DNA of 64,000 nt from Annona cherimola (Eukaryota > Streptophyta > Magnoliopsida > Magnoliales > Annonaceae). A model generated the notes under the pieces. The model made no database searches and had not been told where the DNA came from. It saw only the letters and a list, made by a program, of their open reading frames with translations. The stretch covers positions 25,165,817-25,229,816 of the forward strand of contig CM059971.1 of the NCBI GenBank assembly GCA_030490835.1. The letters are read 5' to 3'. Shown here one piece after another: positions 12,401 through 26,700 of the stretch. A program made the translations under genes and the position numbers. Each line of letters opens with the position of its first letter. The first letter of the stretch is position 1.

Positions 12401-15400
12401 GAAAGACAACTTCAAGGAGGTGAGATTTGGATGAAAATGAAATGAAATATTCTGGGGCGGAGTGAAATTTAGGCGCGATTTCCTTTCACACGTGCTACAT
12501 GCTCACAGTCTCACATCATAGCACACAAAAACATCACAAGCTCAAAGTGCACACATTAACATCATAAATATTATAGGATATATACTATATATATTTAAAT
12601 AACTAAATAATCGCCGTTCGGCTACCCATATGGGTTGGTTTTAGGTACTCGACATCTCTATCGTATCATCGTCCTATTTGGGGCGCTGGGTACTAGTGCC
12701 TACCCTATCCATACCCATGAGTAATATTTTATACTCTATCCTGCCAAATTAGGGTTTGGGCCAATGGGTACGCTACCCAAGTTGTACCCCTAACCATGAC
12801 TAGTTTGGGGAGAGCTTTCCTTGATGAGGAAATGTTAAAATAACCTAACCCAAATAATAGATCCTCTATTATTAAAGGGTCATGATTCAATATTTGCATC
12901 AGTGTGCATGCCCAATTTAATATCAGTATACAATTTCAAAAATGAAAAAAATAAAGATTCTTTCTTGTGTTGGCACGTGAAAAAAGTTTTATTTTTTTCA
13001 TCTTTGAAATTCAAATAAAGTATTTTGAAAATTCAAAAATTTACAGTCTCGTATATAAAAAGCTGGTTGCATATTAATGAAAAAAATCAAAAAAATTTTA
13101 AATGAATAATCCAAGCAGGAGCATTGAGCTTTAGTGGTCACCCTTGTATTGAATTATGAAACATCATTAAATTGCTACATACTATATATTAACAATTGGA
13201 AAGTGTAGTTGGCTATATTTGGTTTAGACTAGTCTCACATACTTGGCATATCCTCCTTGAACCATGGTTTTGAATATTGACTGATATCAACACGATATGT
13301 TGTATTAGCATCAGCATGGGTCATGTCTAATCCATGATATAGGGGTGTATCAGTTGATTTTTTCAAAAAACCTAATTTCTTTTTATTTTATGTGTATATC
13401 AACTACTTTGAGGTTTGAAGTATTAAACATTGATTATATGCATAAAGAAAAAAAATGCATAGTTGCATTTCACAATTTTTTGAATGTTTTGTTCATCTTG
13501 TTTGGTTTTGAAAAAAGTCCAATCCAAGCCAATATGATACTTCCATATCATCTAGGTTTGAAAGGGGTTTTATACAAATTTTCAGAACCATGCACAGAGA
13601 CATTTTTCCTTGTTCCCAATGCTGCTTCTCTTGCTTTTGTTGCGTCTTTTTCCCTTAGAACTTTGTTAGACAAACAAATTATTATTTAAAAACCTTCAAA
13701 TACTTGAAGGTTTTGTTTGGGTAGAGACAAAAGAATAAGACAGAAAAAATTGTGGAAATTTTTTTGAAAAAGTGGAAAAGTAATTTGATGTGGCAGGAGT
13801 AATGATTAAACGTAAAAAAGAGTAAAATAAGTAGAGTGGTTGTCTGATTAAATGTGAAAAAGTGATTGAAATATAGAAGCCATATGGTTAGATAGGCTGT
13901 AATGATGTCAAAGGGGTACAGGAAAGAGTGAAGTTCTTTTTTTTTTCTGGGCATGTTTAGGAAGTGATAGAACTTTTGATGAAAAGTTTTGGTGTAAAAA
14001 TTTTTGAGATGAGAAAAAATGATGCGATAGATAGGGGTAACAATGAAAAGTAAAGAGAATAAAGTTAAAATAGATAAATTAGATATGTTGGTACTAGTGT
14101 AAAAATAATTAAAAAGTAGTGTAGGTGTATAGGAAGAAGTGAAGAAAGAATTTAAAAAATGGAATGGTTGTGGAGAGTCCAGTTTGAAAAGTTCTTAAAG
14201 TAAACAAACACCTCCTTCATTTTTATAACTTATCAAAAGGACTTGAACTATAGGAGCATTTTTTTTCTCCCATATTCTTTTATCTTTGCTGGGGTTGAGA
14301 TATTAGTTTTCTATAATTTGTTCATTAATTGTAGTTCCTTCTATTTTTATTAGCTTCTTTTCTGCAAGCTTCTTGTTCTGAACTATTAATCTAAGGGGGC
14401 TTTACAGGTGGAAGATATTAAACGGCCTTCAAAGAGACCTGACTTGAAGGCAATTACAGAGGTATGTTGAAAACTCGTTATTTTTCGTCTTTACATGTAT
14501 CGTGTAATTATTACTAAAAATTTTCACCTTTGTACATACCTTTAAACGTATATCATTTATATATACTTAACTTCTGTGATGTAAGCACTTCTGCAAAATT
14601 TTGCTGGAAACATCCAAGGTTTTTTATAATTGGTAAATGAGCCACTCATTTCTAAGCATTATGTTATGCATAGACACCAAATATGGCGGTGAACTGAAGT
14701 ATGATGGCATATTTGGCGGAAGCCTTGCTATGTCTCTACTTCCTTTATTGCCGCCCAATTAGTTATTTATGGGTCTTACACTTATTTTCATAATGCTTCC
14801 CCATAATGATTCCCTTATCTATAAATTTGACATAAACAAGTGCTGCTCTTTCATTTATTATACATGTGATCATTTTCTTTTCATAATATTCCTTTATTTA
14901 TAGATTTTTCACATAAAGATGTGCTGCTCTTTCATTTATTTATATTTGCTCGTTTTTTGTTCATAATATTTCTTTATTTATAGATTTTTCACATAAACAA
15001 GTGCTACTCTTTCATGTCAATTGATCGTTTTAAATTGGTCTAAAATCCGGTGATTTTAGACCGATTCAAAAATATATTTTTTCGTTTTGTTGGAAAACTT
15101 TTTAATAAATATGTTAATCTAGTTATATTTAATTTATAAGTCAAGTTGTACCACCTTTGGCTATGTGTATGTATTTATTTCGAATTTTTACATATAGGGG
15201 TATTTAAGTCATTTTAAATCATTTACATACCATAGCTCAAGATAACTAAAATGTGACGAATGCGCATCTATTGTGTCACTTATCCCAACAAACAGAAACG
15301 GGTAGGATCACCACCAAAGCTAGAGTTACACCAGTCTACAATTAGGTCTAAGGTGATGTCACTTTCTTGCTAGAATTCTTTTGTTGAATTAATTTCAAAA

Positions 15401-17715
15401 TAACATAATAAGGCTCTAATTTAATATGAAGCTCGCACTCCTGAATCTAACTTAAGTCAAAAGCTGAAGTTGATATCTAAAAAAAGACTAATTTTTGCTT
15501 ATCAATGACATTATCACTTCAACCTATGGCTCGGAATATTGATATCAAGCAGTGTATTGGCTCTCTTTAAAAATGATACAATGTAACTGTATCATATTGG
15601 TATTGGAATATATTGGATGGCATTAGACGAAATTTTTTTAACCTAAAAAATATTAAAAATATGTAAAAAATAAAAAAATTTGAAAATGTAAGAATATACG
15701 ATTAGTTAACATTTTGCCGATATATAGGATAATGTATTAGTCCATTTTCTCTAATAAATAGTTGTCTATGATAACAATATATAGTATGAATTTTATACAA
15801 AAAAAAGAAATCATAAACAAGCCAGGTAAACTCATTCATAATTCAACATGCATGATATATACCAAACTCAAATATGATTAAAAAGAAATCATAAACAAGG
15901 CAGGTAAACTCATTCATAATTCAACATACATGATATATACCAAAATCAAATATGATTAAAAAGAAATCATAAGCAAGGCAGGTAAACTCATTCATGAATA
16001 AAACATATTTCTGTGAACACAAGGTAAAAACTCACAAAAAGTTTATAAATTTTTATTTTTGAGGTGTTCAATTTTATTTCTAGAGTTTTTAAGTTTTTAT
16101 AAATAAAGGGTGTGATTGGCATTCTAGGAAATGTCAATTGAAAACTTTTCCATTTAAAATTTTTCATTCTTTATAAGAACTCTAGTCTTTTAATCATTTC
16201 TTAACATTTTCTTATACAACTATTCTATTTTTCAATTATTTCTTCACAACTATCCATACGACTATCCTATCTATTTCAACTTTATTCTTTTTACTTGTCA
16301 TTAATCCTATCATATGTCAATACTTTTTCCATTTTAAAAACTTCAACACTGAAAATTTTTCTTTCAGAAGTTTTATCAAATACCAAACATACCATAAAAA
16401 CCTCAAATTTTACCTAAATGCAAGATGAATAATTATATTCTATAAATATATTCATGTAAGTGAAAAAAAGGTTTTTCAAAAAAGTTTTTAGAATCATTTT
16501 AAAATTTTTTAGATTTTTAAAAATAAAAAGCACATAAAAACAAATAAAAGTTTGCCTAGTCGAATGAAAACCCTAGCTAGAACATCCCCGCATCTCATAT
16601 CGAACATAACCAATATGGATATGATATTATCGATACAGAGGCATATTGGCCGATATTTGAATCCATGATCTTTATGTATCAATTTGTCGCATCATCGTAT
16701 ATCATTAATCTTCATAAAAAAGCAAAAAATCTTACTGTGTCTGCAATTCCAATTCTAATGTTTAAATAATATAATATGCAATTTTCGATGAAGACCCAAG
16801 CCAATGTTATTCTTTTAACTTCTGAGAAAGACCTGGCCGTTTATAGTGTCTAGTCAATGAAATGCTATGATCCCCCATCTAAGCGATTTGCAACTAATAG
16901 AACAAGAATTGGTAATAGTATTTTTCATCGCTGAAGAAATCTTGTAATCCTCTTAGTTGTTTTCGTTTGACGATGTGATGAATGGATAATCATTTGTGGT
17001 TTACCATTTTGCAGATGATAAAAACAAATGCTGTCCTATATCCGAAAGGAAAAGTGGGTCATCTTCCAGGTTGGTGGATATTCGATATTTTTTTTTGAAA
17101 ACATATATATTTATCCCAAATGGATAGATTTATTTATGATGTTAGAATGGATTGATTGCATTGACCAAGGAGATGGATTTGGAAGTTTGAAACTTCAAGA
17201 TGAAAATTTTTTAAATGTGTAATATGTGTGCATGTACTTGAACTAGGTGTAGACCAACTTAATTAATAATTTGATCAAGATGGATTTGCTGGGGAGATCA
17301 TAACTGGTGCTTCAATAGCTCAAAATTAATTGAAAAATGAGTGCATATATTTTTAGGGTTAACATAAACAATTAGCACAATCTCCAAGACTTCCTTGCAA
17401 ACCACAGCATATATCAACATATTCATCTTACAATCATATTATATTATGTCATTTCATATCATGATATATTTCGATATATACAACGGGATACACTTACATT
17501 CAACAACTATAGGGGCAAGGCTGCTCTAAGATCCTAGTATGGTCTCTTGTTCTAGTTTAGGGCATCCTATGTGAACAATCTACAACTAGGTTTGGGACTA
17601 CTCCTGCTCAATCTTCCCTGCAGCTGCTCCCCCTGAATTTTTAATAAATGGAATATCTCCCTTCGAAATATGTAAAATACACACACACACACACACATAT
17701 ATATATTTAAATGCA

Positions 17716-17746
<31 letters not shown>

Positions 17747-20700
17747 ACAAAGTTTCTGACTCTGCCACTGGTTTCTACTACTTATGGTAGCAGATCAATT
17801 TTTTTTTACATGTTTGTGCTGCCTTTGCGGCTGATGGATTGATTGCTTCATTATAAAGAAAACAAAGTATAAAAGTATAAGCTTCAAGTCTTGAGTTTGA
17901 TGATTTATTATGTGATTTTAGTTTAATGCACAATCTAGATTATCCTATACTAGCTTGAATTCATAATCTAATTCATTCAATTGGAGTAATATTTCATCCT
18001 TCAGTCATCATGCACACATTTTGGGCAAAAAGAAGGGATAATGTAATGTAGAATGTGTTAGGGTTTATACTTTGTGTAATAAGCTAGAACCGATCTTACA
18101 TCGAAAAGGGGAGAGAATTCTTAAGAGTTTATAAATGGGTCTCAAGTTAAATATGTTTGACGCATTTTAAAACCATGTGGTTGAGTTGATAAGCTAGAGT
18201 GGACAATATTATAAGGTAAGGCCATAACCCGCAAGCCCAAAGGTTACTTTTTTGGGTCTGTGCGTTACATGTGGTATTAGAGTGTACCCTCTCCATTAGA
18301 TGGAGTTTAGAGAGTTGGAGAGTTGAGGTAGTGAAAGCCAGGGTTGTAGGCAAAAGCTCAGAGTTGAGTTGTGGTTCGATGACGAACCATGAAGAAGTTG
18401 ATTGTAATAGCTTAAAACCAAATCCCACAACAAAAAAAGGGAAAAAGTTTCTAAGGGCTTATTAGTGGGTTTCAATTTAAATATTTGTGACATGTTTTTA
18501 AATCGTATAACTGAACTGCTAGGCTAGAGTGGACAATATTACACAGTGAGACTCATAGTCTATGAGCCCAAATGTTACTTTTTTGGGTCTGTGCATTACA
18601 GTTTATCTTAAAATTATGTTATGTTGATTTAAAGTTTATTTTATTTAAGATTCTTTAATGTTTCCCTTGTTACCAGAAGATGGTTACTTTGAATGAAGTT
18701 GATTGTTAGACTATTGTTATAACGGCTGCTGACATTTGATTTTCATGGACAGGCATCCATGTTGGATATCAATTCTTTTCGCGAGCTGAGATGGTGGTTG
18801 TTGGTCTCCATAACCATTGGCTGAATGGAATTGATTATCTGGGACAACAATTTAGCAAATTGGTAATGCATCTTTATAATCTCTTATTCCTATTTGTTGT
18901 ATTCTCTTGATACTTCCAAAATGTTTGAACCTACACCAATCTAAACTTTCATTATTTGATTCTTCTTGAAACAATGGGGTAATTTTTAGATTTTTATTCT
19001 GCTTAATATTACAAATGTTGCTAATAGAAGTTTTCATCTTATTGTGGTTCTAAGCTTGGGTAAAAAGTGAAGGTAGCATATAAGATTGGCAGCTGTTGTG
19101 ATAGAAATTTCCTCACATTTTTCTTTATGGATTCTGAGGTTACATTTATTTTGCTTAGTATTACATAGGTCGAAAATGACTTATGATGCTGATAATGATT
19201 CTGCTTAATATTGTTGTTTTTTCTTATGGGACATGTTTCGTTTCAAACTATGTTTATTTTCCTCTTTCCAGTGTATATCATTCAACTGGGAGTTTGTTGC
19301 TTATGAAGTCCCGATGTTTCTAGCTGATTATGATCATTTGCTTCTTGTATAGATACTTTTTGGAGCAATCAAGATCAGTGTAATGAGTAAAACATAGAGC
19401 CAGAAATGTTAGCTTATGCCACGTGACGCGTTTTGGGTACACCAGATATAGACCCAAATAATCTGAATTTTAAATGGTCTGGGTTGATATTTTTTGTGTT
19501 TCAGATAATTATGAACTTCAATATGCTTTGATTTGGGTTGATTGTAACCTAAAACAAATAACCTGAAATCCGAATCATTTTATGTGATCCAAATAGCCCA
19601 AAATTTTTCCAAATCAAACAGGTGAGATTAAATAACTGAAATAATTTAAATGTATTTATGTAAGTTACAATATACACCAAAAATAATATAATATCTTATA
19701 TTAACTATAAATATATAAAAACACTAAAAAACTATAAGTATATAATTAATTTTATTTTTGTTCAAAAATTTAGATTTTGTTTAAATTTTTTCTAATTTTA
19801 TCATCTTCCATATCAGTTTTAATTAATGGTCAGTTTGGTAAGATGTAACAAAGTGGGGGAAAATTTTGCGGGGAAATTTTTGAAAAAGCGAGTGTGATTT
19901 GATATAATAGAGATAAAGAGTAACAAGAATAAAGTTAGAATATATTTAATAGTTGCATGAAAAGATGTGAAAAACGATTGCATTTTAGAGGTAATAATAA
20001 AAAAAGTAAGGTAGTTAGTATGTCAAATTATATTAAGAAGTAAATAAAATGAAGTGGGAATATTTTTTCCTTTTGCCACATTCCAAATGAGCTAAGTAGC
20101 AAAAATAATATATTGAACAAATACTGATGGTGTTATATAAAAAATTATTTTAACTATTAACAACATTTAGTAATATTTTCAGTGGTTTTCGAAATTCATA
20201 GTTATTTAAACATATATATATATATTTTGAAAAACATATATTTTTAACCGAATAAAATTATAGATTTTATTGAAAGTAGAGAAACATTTATGGAAATTGA
20301 GAACTTAAAACAGTAACTCGAATTACTAACGAAAAGTTTTAGTCTATTTCACTTCGAATTTCGTTCCGAATTCTTATAATTTGGTTTGGTTTTGGTATGG
20401 ATTTTAAAAGATAGATTAGGTTTGGTTTGGGTGGAGGCTTTACATTTTGGTTTAGGAATGGGTTGACCTCAACCTGATCTGATCTGATTGGAGCCGCACT
20501 TGTAGTTTTGTTGATTTTTGAATTCAAATATGGACATTTGGAAGTTCTGGAATGGCATCATATGTCATAGGCTACTCAATAAAATTATTATCTAGTTAAG
20601 ACTACTAGGATGTTCTTCATGGGCGTTAGTTGGTGGATGTCGTTTAATAGCATATCTTACTTTTGTAGCATGGATAGAAGAAGAAAAATAAGATAGATAA

Positions 20701-23700
20701 TGGATCTTGCCAAGGGGATGAGAAAAGAAAGAAAGGGAGAAGAAGAGAGAATAAAACTAGAGAAGTACTGCATTAAGTCTATTCTCCTTTGCAAAGTAAA
20801 AGAATATTGTGCACATTTGAATTATGAGTTGATATCGAAATTTACAATTATGATGTTAAGAGATTTGAATAAATTATATCAAATGACAAGGGAATTGAGG
20901 ATCTTGTCGAGGGGATGAGAAAAGGAAGAAAGGGAGAACTTGGATCAAAATTAGAGAAGATTCTATCTAGGGAAGTAATGCATTAAGTTTATTCTCCTTT
21001 ACAAAGTAAAAGAATATTGTGCAGGTTTAAATTATGAGTCGATATAAAAATTTACGGTTATGATGTTAAAAATTTGAATTACGGTTATGATGTTAAAATA
21101 TTTGAATTACGGTTATGATGTTAAAATATTTGAATAAACTATATTAAATGACAAATAAATAGAGAAGGAACAAAAAATAAAGTGTAAGAGACTTCAAGTT
21201 AAGAGACAAGCAAATTTTTTTTTTTTTTTTTTTCTAAATAAACCTTTTTATATAAATTGTTCAAGTACAATCCCAGATTCGAACCTCAATCTCATGCCTT
21301 TTCTACTCAGCTGACAGACTTTGCAACTTTTATTGCTGAGTTAAGTGCAAAATGAATGAAAGGTCTGATGCGTTTAAAAAGAAATTTCAATAAAGAATAG
21401 GGAAGTAAGTTTCAAGATTACAATATGGAACAAAAGTTCATCTAATGGGCAAAATCAAAGTCCTACAAATTTTGTTGTTATCCTCTCTAGTTTTCTTGCA
21501 CTTAAAAATAAATAATTATATATCTTTAAAATAAAGATTTAGTCATTGAACTATGTATGATTTCTGGTCCATTGCTTGAGTTAGAACAAGTAGAAATGGT
21601 TGATTTGATAAAGTGAGAAAAAAAACATTTGGGGAGTGTTTGCTTACACTAAAAACTTTTCAGTCTTTACAACTAACATATTTTTTAATTATTTCTTCAC
21701 TTATTCCTATACAACTACTCTACTTTCCAATCATTTCTATACAACTACCCATACGTCTAACCTATTTATTTTAACTTTATTTTCTTTACTACTCATCATG
21801 AACTCTATCATATTACCTCATTTTCATCAATTTTAAAGACTTTTATATCAAAAACTTTTCATCAAATAATTTATCACTTCTCAAACACTCCCTTGATGAT
21901 CAGGTTGAAAGATACAATAATTAAAAGTTTATTTGTGAGCAATAGAAGTAGTTGTTGTTGAGCGAAAAACAATTAAAACTTAAAATATTATCACTAGTAA
22001 TGAGCTTACATAGTATAAATATATTGCAAAGGTCACTAATGAGGAAGCTATTAATGAGATATCCACATCCAAAAGGAAAAGAGGGGTCAAGTTGAAAGAT
22101 AGAAGAATGAAAAGTTGTAATTTGATTATCGACCTTGGAGGATTGCATCATTAATTTTTACTAATGTGGAGGAAATTAGAATGTAAAATCAAAGTATGCT
22201 TGACATTTTTATCAAGACTTGAGGGGTGTGATTCCTTTTTTCTTTGAAGCGGAAGACAAATGAAGAGGGACATACCATTAGGTACAAAAATAATTCATAT
22301 TATTGTTTCTTCCTAACTATATGTTTTTGGAATAGTTATTTAGAATTTTAATATTTAATTTTGGACTTGATTGAATGAAAAATATTAATAACTTGATGGA
22401 TTATTTATATTGGTTTAAATTGTTTTTTTACAATTTTGGTTTTACTTTTGTCCAATTGTATTCTACTAGGGTTGGGTTTTTTTTTGGGTCTTATTTTGAT
22501 TTAGAATTATGTTAAGCGAGCCTAATTGTGTGATAGTCTTATGTTACTTATTTTCCATGACTTTTTTTGATTTCTTTTTTACAATTTTTTTTAATATAAT
22601 TTATGGCCAATCCGCCATACTGTTTTTCATCTTTCATTTTCTTTAACGTACATTAGTAGGGGAGGAGACCAACGCTACTGAAACAGAAGACACATAGTTG
22701 CCTTAGCAGGGATCGAAACCTCGACCACCTAGACATAGGCCAGGACTTTATCAACCGGGCTATGCCTGTGTTGGCTGTTTTCCGTAACTTTGATGAATAT
22801 TGATTAATTACAATGCCTGTTGGCTTCCCAAATGTCTCTTAAAATCATTCTTATGTTCATCTACTTCTTGGCTCAATTAAATCCATAATTCTTTTATTCA
22901 ATTTTCATTTCTTCCCTTTCCCTCTTGATTTGGATGCTACATCATTGCAATCTTGTATTTTCTGTGGACACTGTGTGATATTGACTTGAAATGTGAAATA
23001 TAAAATATCTGGTATCACATAATTAGTATGTGGAAACAATCTCTTGCTTTACAAGGTATGGTTGCATGCTACTTATCTAAGAATGATCCACCCTTCCCTA
23101 GAACCCACATATAATGAGAGTTTAATGCACTGTGCTGCCACTTTTTACACAATCAGTATGCTTTTGTTATAGATTATCATATTGCATCTTGCTTTTGAAA
23201 ATTTTGTTTTGGTACACTTTGTACTTGTTTTTGGGTCTTGTAAAATATGCGATGAATTTTTTTTCATGGTGGATATTTCTTGTAGTTCCTATTAGATGGG
23301 TTACTTACAGATAAACAGTTTCTTTTATTAAACATTTCAGGAGGAGTACAAATCTTATACTTTTCCGATTGCGGTATCCATTGTTATGTCTGGCCAATAT
23401 GAAGATGATTTGGATAATGCAGAAAAAATTGTGTATACTGGTCAAGGAGGGAATGATTTGTTGGGAAAAAAGTGTCAAGTTGGTGATCAACTAATGATTC
23501 GAGGAAACTTGGCTCTAAAGGTATTTCTTGAAACTTGAAACTATTATTTTATTAATATCTATGCTCATTGCTTTAGTAATTTTATATCACTCTACACTCA
23601 AAATGTCAAATTACTATGTAGACAAAATAGTTACATAAGCTTGTGGGAATAAACTCATAGGCGCACTTGTGTAGTTATTTTGTTAATGATCCCTAAAATA

Positions 23701-26700
23701 AGAGGGGCTCGCTTTTATATAATTAAGTAACATAGAAGTAGTTCTATGTAACCCCCTTCCATTTTTGATACATTAATTATTGATGCAAAACTCAATCTGT
23801 TATTGTATTTAATACCACTTGTTCAACTGGGAGACCAAATTTTGTCCAAATCAAATATATGCATGTTTAACATTTGCTTAAAATAGATATGTTCGATTCC
23901 GTATGCGTTATAATGTGATAATACTTATAGAACCATCTATTCACATAGTAATGATATCTTAGATGGTTTAAATGTTGAAAATACTACTTTAAAATTGACA
24001 TTTAATATTAAACTATTTTATTTCATTGATTTTATACAGTTGTAGATAGGGGTCGCGCACATTGATATTAAACAAATGAAAGAGATTTCATGATAATATA
24101 AATGATTGTAAATATAATCGACGAAGTGGATTTTCCTTCAATCATTATGATATTAAAAATAAAGAGGTTTACATAGAAGAAGAGTGTTATAGAAGCATTC
24201 CTGACTTGGTGATTATGAACATAATTTTTCAATCGCTTGAGTTGTGGTGATCAATATTATCAAAGTTGGATCACTGGTCTAGGGATGTAATGGTTTTAAC
24301 CCGAACTTGACGAGTTTGACCAAGAAAAAAATCTGATTGAATTTAAATTAAGTTGTTTAGTTGAATTTGGGCCAATTTTCACTTGTTCTAGAGTAGATCA
24401 ATACCGAGTTTGGATTTAAGTCAACTTGATCATCATCATCATCATAAGCTATTTTCCACTTAAGCGAGTTTAGCTGCATATATTTTGTTGTGCCATTCTT
24501 GACGATTTGAGGCTAAATTTTCAATAATTTATAATATTCAATATTTTGTTTAATTACTTCCATCTATATTTTTTGGGGTCTTCCTCTCATTCTTATATCT
24601 CTTTCTCCTTAGATAGACTTTGCTTTTTACTAGTGTTATTTCAGACCTCTATTTAACTTGACCAAATCATCTTAATTTATTTTCCATCATTTTATCACCT
24701 ATTGGCCTCATTTCGAGATTTTTTTTCAGATTACTTCATTTCTAATTTTATCTTTTCTTGTTAAACCATTCATCTACCTTAGCATGTTCATTTTTGTTGT
24801 GGTCATTTTATGTGTTTTTTTTTTTTGTTTTTTAACTGCCCAACATTATGCCCCATAAAGCATAGTTGGTCTAATAACAATTGTATAAAATTTTTCTTTT
24901 AATTTAGCTAGGACTCGATGATCGTATAAAATTCCTCATATACTTCACTATTTTTTATATCCTGCTTGAGTTGTATGTATTATATCTTTTTCAAATTTTC
25001 CCTGTTATTGAACTATTGATTTTAAATATTGGAAGTGATTAGTTCTTATTTCTATTCGATTTAAGATTTTAATTGGTTCCTCATCCATGTGCTCTCGATT
25101 ATTAAAACGGTATTTCATATGTTCGGTTTTTGTGTGATTAAATCTAAACTATTAGATTCTAAGGTATCTTTTTTCAATTTCAAATTTACTTCTTCTCTAG
25201 TTTTATCTATTAGAATAATATCATTTACAAATAACATGCTCCAAGGTATTTTTTCTTGTAGATGTCTATTAATTTCATCTATCACTAATTGGGTGTTTTG
25301 TAATAAATAAAATATCTCAAGCTAAAACTTTTTAATATAAAATTTTTCACTCTCGATAACTATTCATTTTTTTAATCATTTTTTTACATCTTCCTATACA
25401 ACTATGTTGCTTTTCATTCATTTCTACACAGTTACTCATACAACTAACCTATCTATTTTAACTTATTCTCTTCATTCCTCATCATTATCCTTATCAGATT
25501 ATATCATTTTCTTTCATTTTGACAACTTTTACACTAAAAACTTTTTATACAAAAGTTTTATCACTTTCTAAACAAAACTAAGTAAAAAAGTGAGGACTCA
25601 AGGCTGAGCCTTGATGTAAATTTATTTTAATTAATAAAGTATTTAAATTTCCACTCATGGTCCTCACATTTGTTATGGCTCTCTCGTATATATCTCTAAT
25701 AACATCAATATATATATTATTAATTCATCTCTTTTCCATCACTTGCTATATTAACTTTCTTGGAACTCAATCATATATATTTTTAAATCAATAAAAGTCA
25801 TGTGTAAGTACCTTTCTTCTCCTTATACTTTTCAAATAGTTGTCTAAGCAAGAAAATGAGTTTAGTAGTCAATCTTCCTAACATAAAACTAAATTAATTT
25901 TTAGAGACATTAATTTCTCTCCTAAATCTATGTTTAATTATTCTTTTCCGTAACTTCATAGCTTGACTATTAGTTTTATTCCGTGATAATGTGTACAGTT
26001 TTGAATCTCTTTTATTTTTATAAATTGAGACTATAGTGCTTTTTCTCAATTTACTTGACATTAATTTTGTTTTTATAATTTTATGAAAGACATTTATTAA
26101 CCATGTTATACCTAAATCTCCCATGTATTTCTATGCCTCAATTGGTATATTATCTGAGCCTAAATCTTTTCCTATTCTCGTTTTTCAAAAAACTTCCTTT
26201 GCTTCGGATTTTTTTTTTTTATGAAATAACTAATATTTCTATCTTCTTCTGTATTTAAACTAGCATTTAATATTAAATGTTTTAATTAGGGTATCATTTA
26301 ATAGACTTATAAAAATAAGTTTTCCATCTTTCTTTAATTTTATCATCTTTAACTAAAACTCTTTAATCCCCGCTTCTAATGACATGCACTAAGTCTTTGT
26401 TTTGTTTCTCTTAATTTCATCAACTTAAATATATTCTTTTCTCTTTGTCTAGTTCCTTATAAATTATTGAGAGCTATTTTAGCATTTCTAATAATCTATT
26501 TAGTAACTTTTTCTGATGGTTTGTATTGTTGCAGATTTGTTTCATTTTTATTAATTTGCCATGTTTAAAACTTTTCTTCTTTATCATTTATAGTTTTTGA
26601 ACATTCTTATTTTACCACCAAGTTTTCTTATGGAAGGACGTACGATTTTTGTTTATTGCTATAGTATTTCTTTTATGCTAGTCGCCATTTTATTTTACTT

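Larger units (their letters stand above)
9991..12792. mobile_element. Non-autonomous hAT element (family A) in SUVH4 intron 1
   Basis: Terminal inverted repeats are TAGGGGTGCAACTCGGGT (left) and the reverse of ACCCAAGTTGTACCCCTA (right). The flanking 8-bp duplication is AACATGAC (9983-9990) / ACCATGAC (12793-12800), with one mismatch. An 8-bp duplication with a TAGGGGTG end is the hAT signature. Subterminal GGGTCGG / TACCC words repeat as usual for hAT. No transposase ORF is seen. The same family occurs at 52550-55164. A different hAT element is nested at 10376-11772. Confidence 0.85.
15527..16672 (+). mobile_element. ATCGG-family element, copy 3 (possible Mutator-like non-autonomous)
   Basis: The left end 'atggctcggaatattgatatc' and the reverse of the right end ('catggattcaaatatcgg') give a loose inverted repeat, with several ATCG-type words inward at each end. 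5930, 57897 and 62400 share the segment 'aaaatgatacaat.t..cgtatcatat.ggta'. There is no ORF. It contains a 78-bp tandem array and a MITE. I could not find a convincing target duplication, so superfamily assignment is tentative. Confidence 0.45.

Noticed and set aside
15803..16005. Evenly spaced repeats considered as CRISPR-like
   Set aside because: The 78-bp units are contiguous without unique spacers and lie in a plant intron; ordinary tandem repeat.
17028..17222. 64-codon open frame starting in the SRA-entry exon
   Set aside because: Wrong frame relative to KGKVGHLPG and runs into the intron; a shadow of the real exon.
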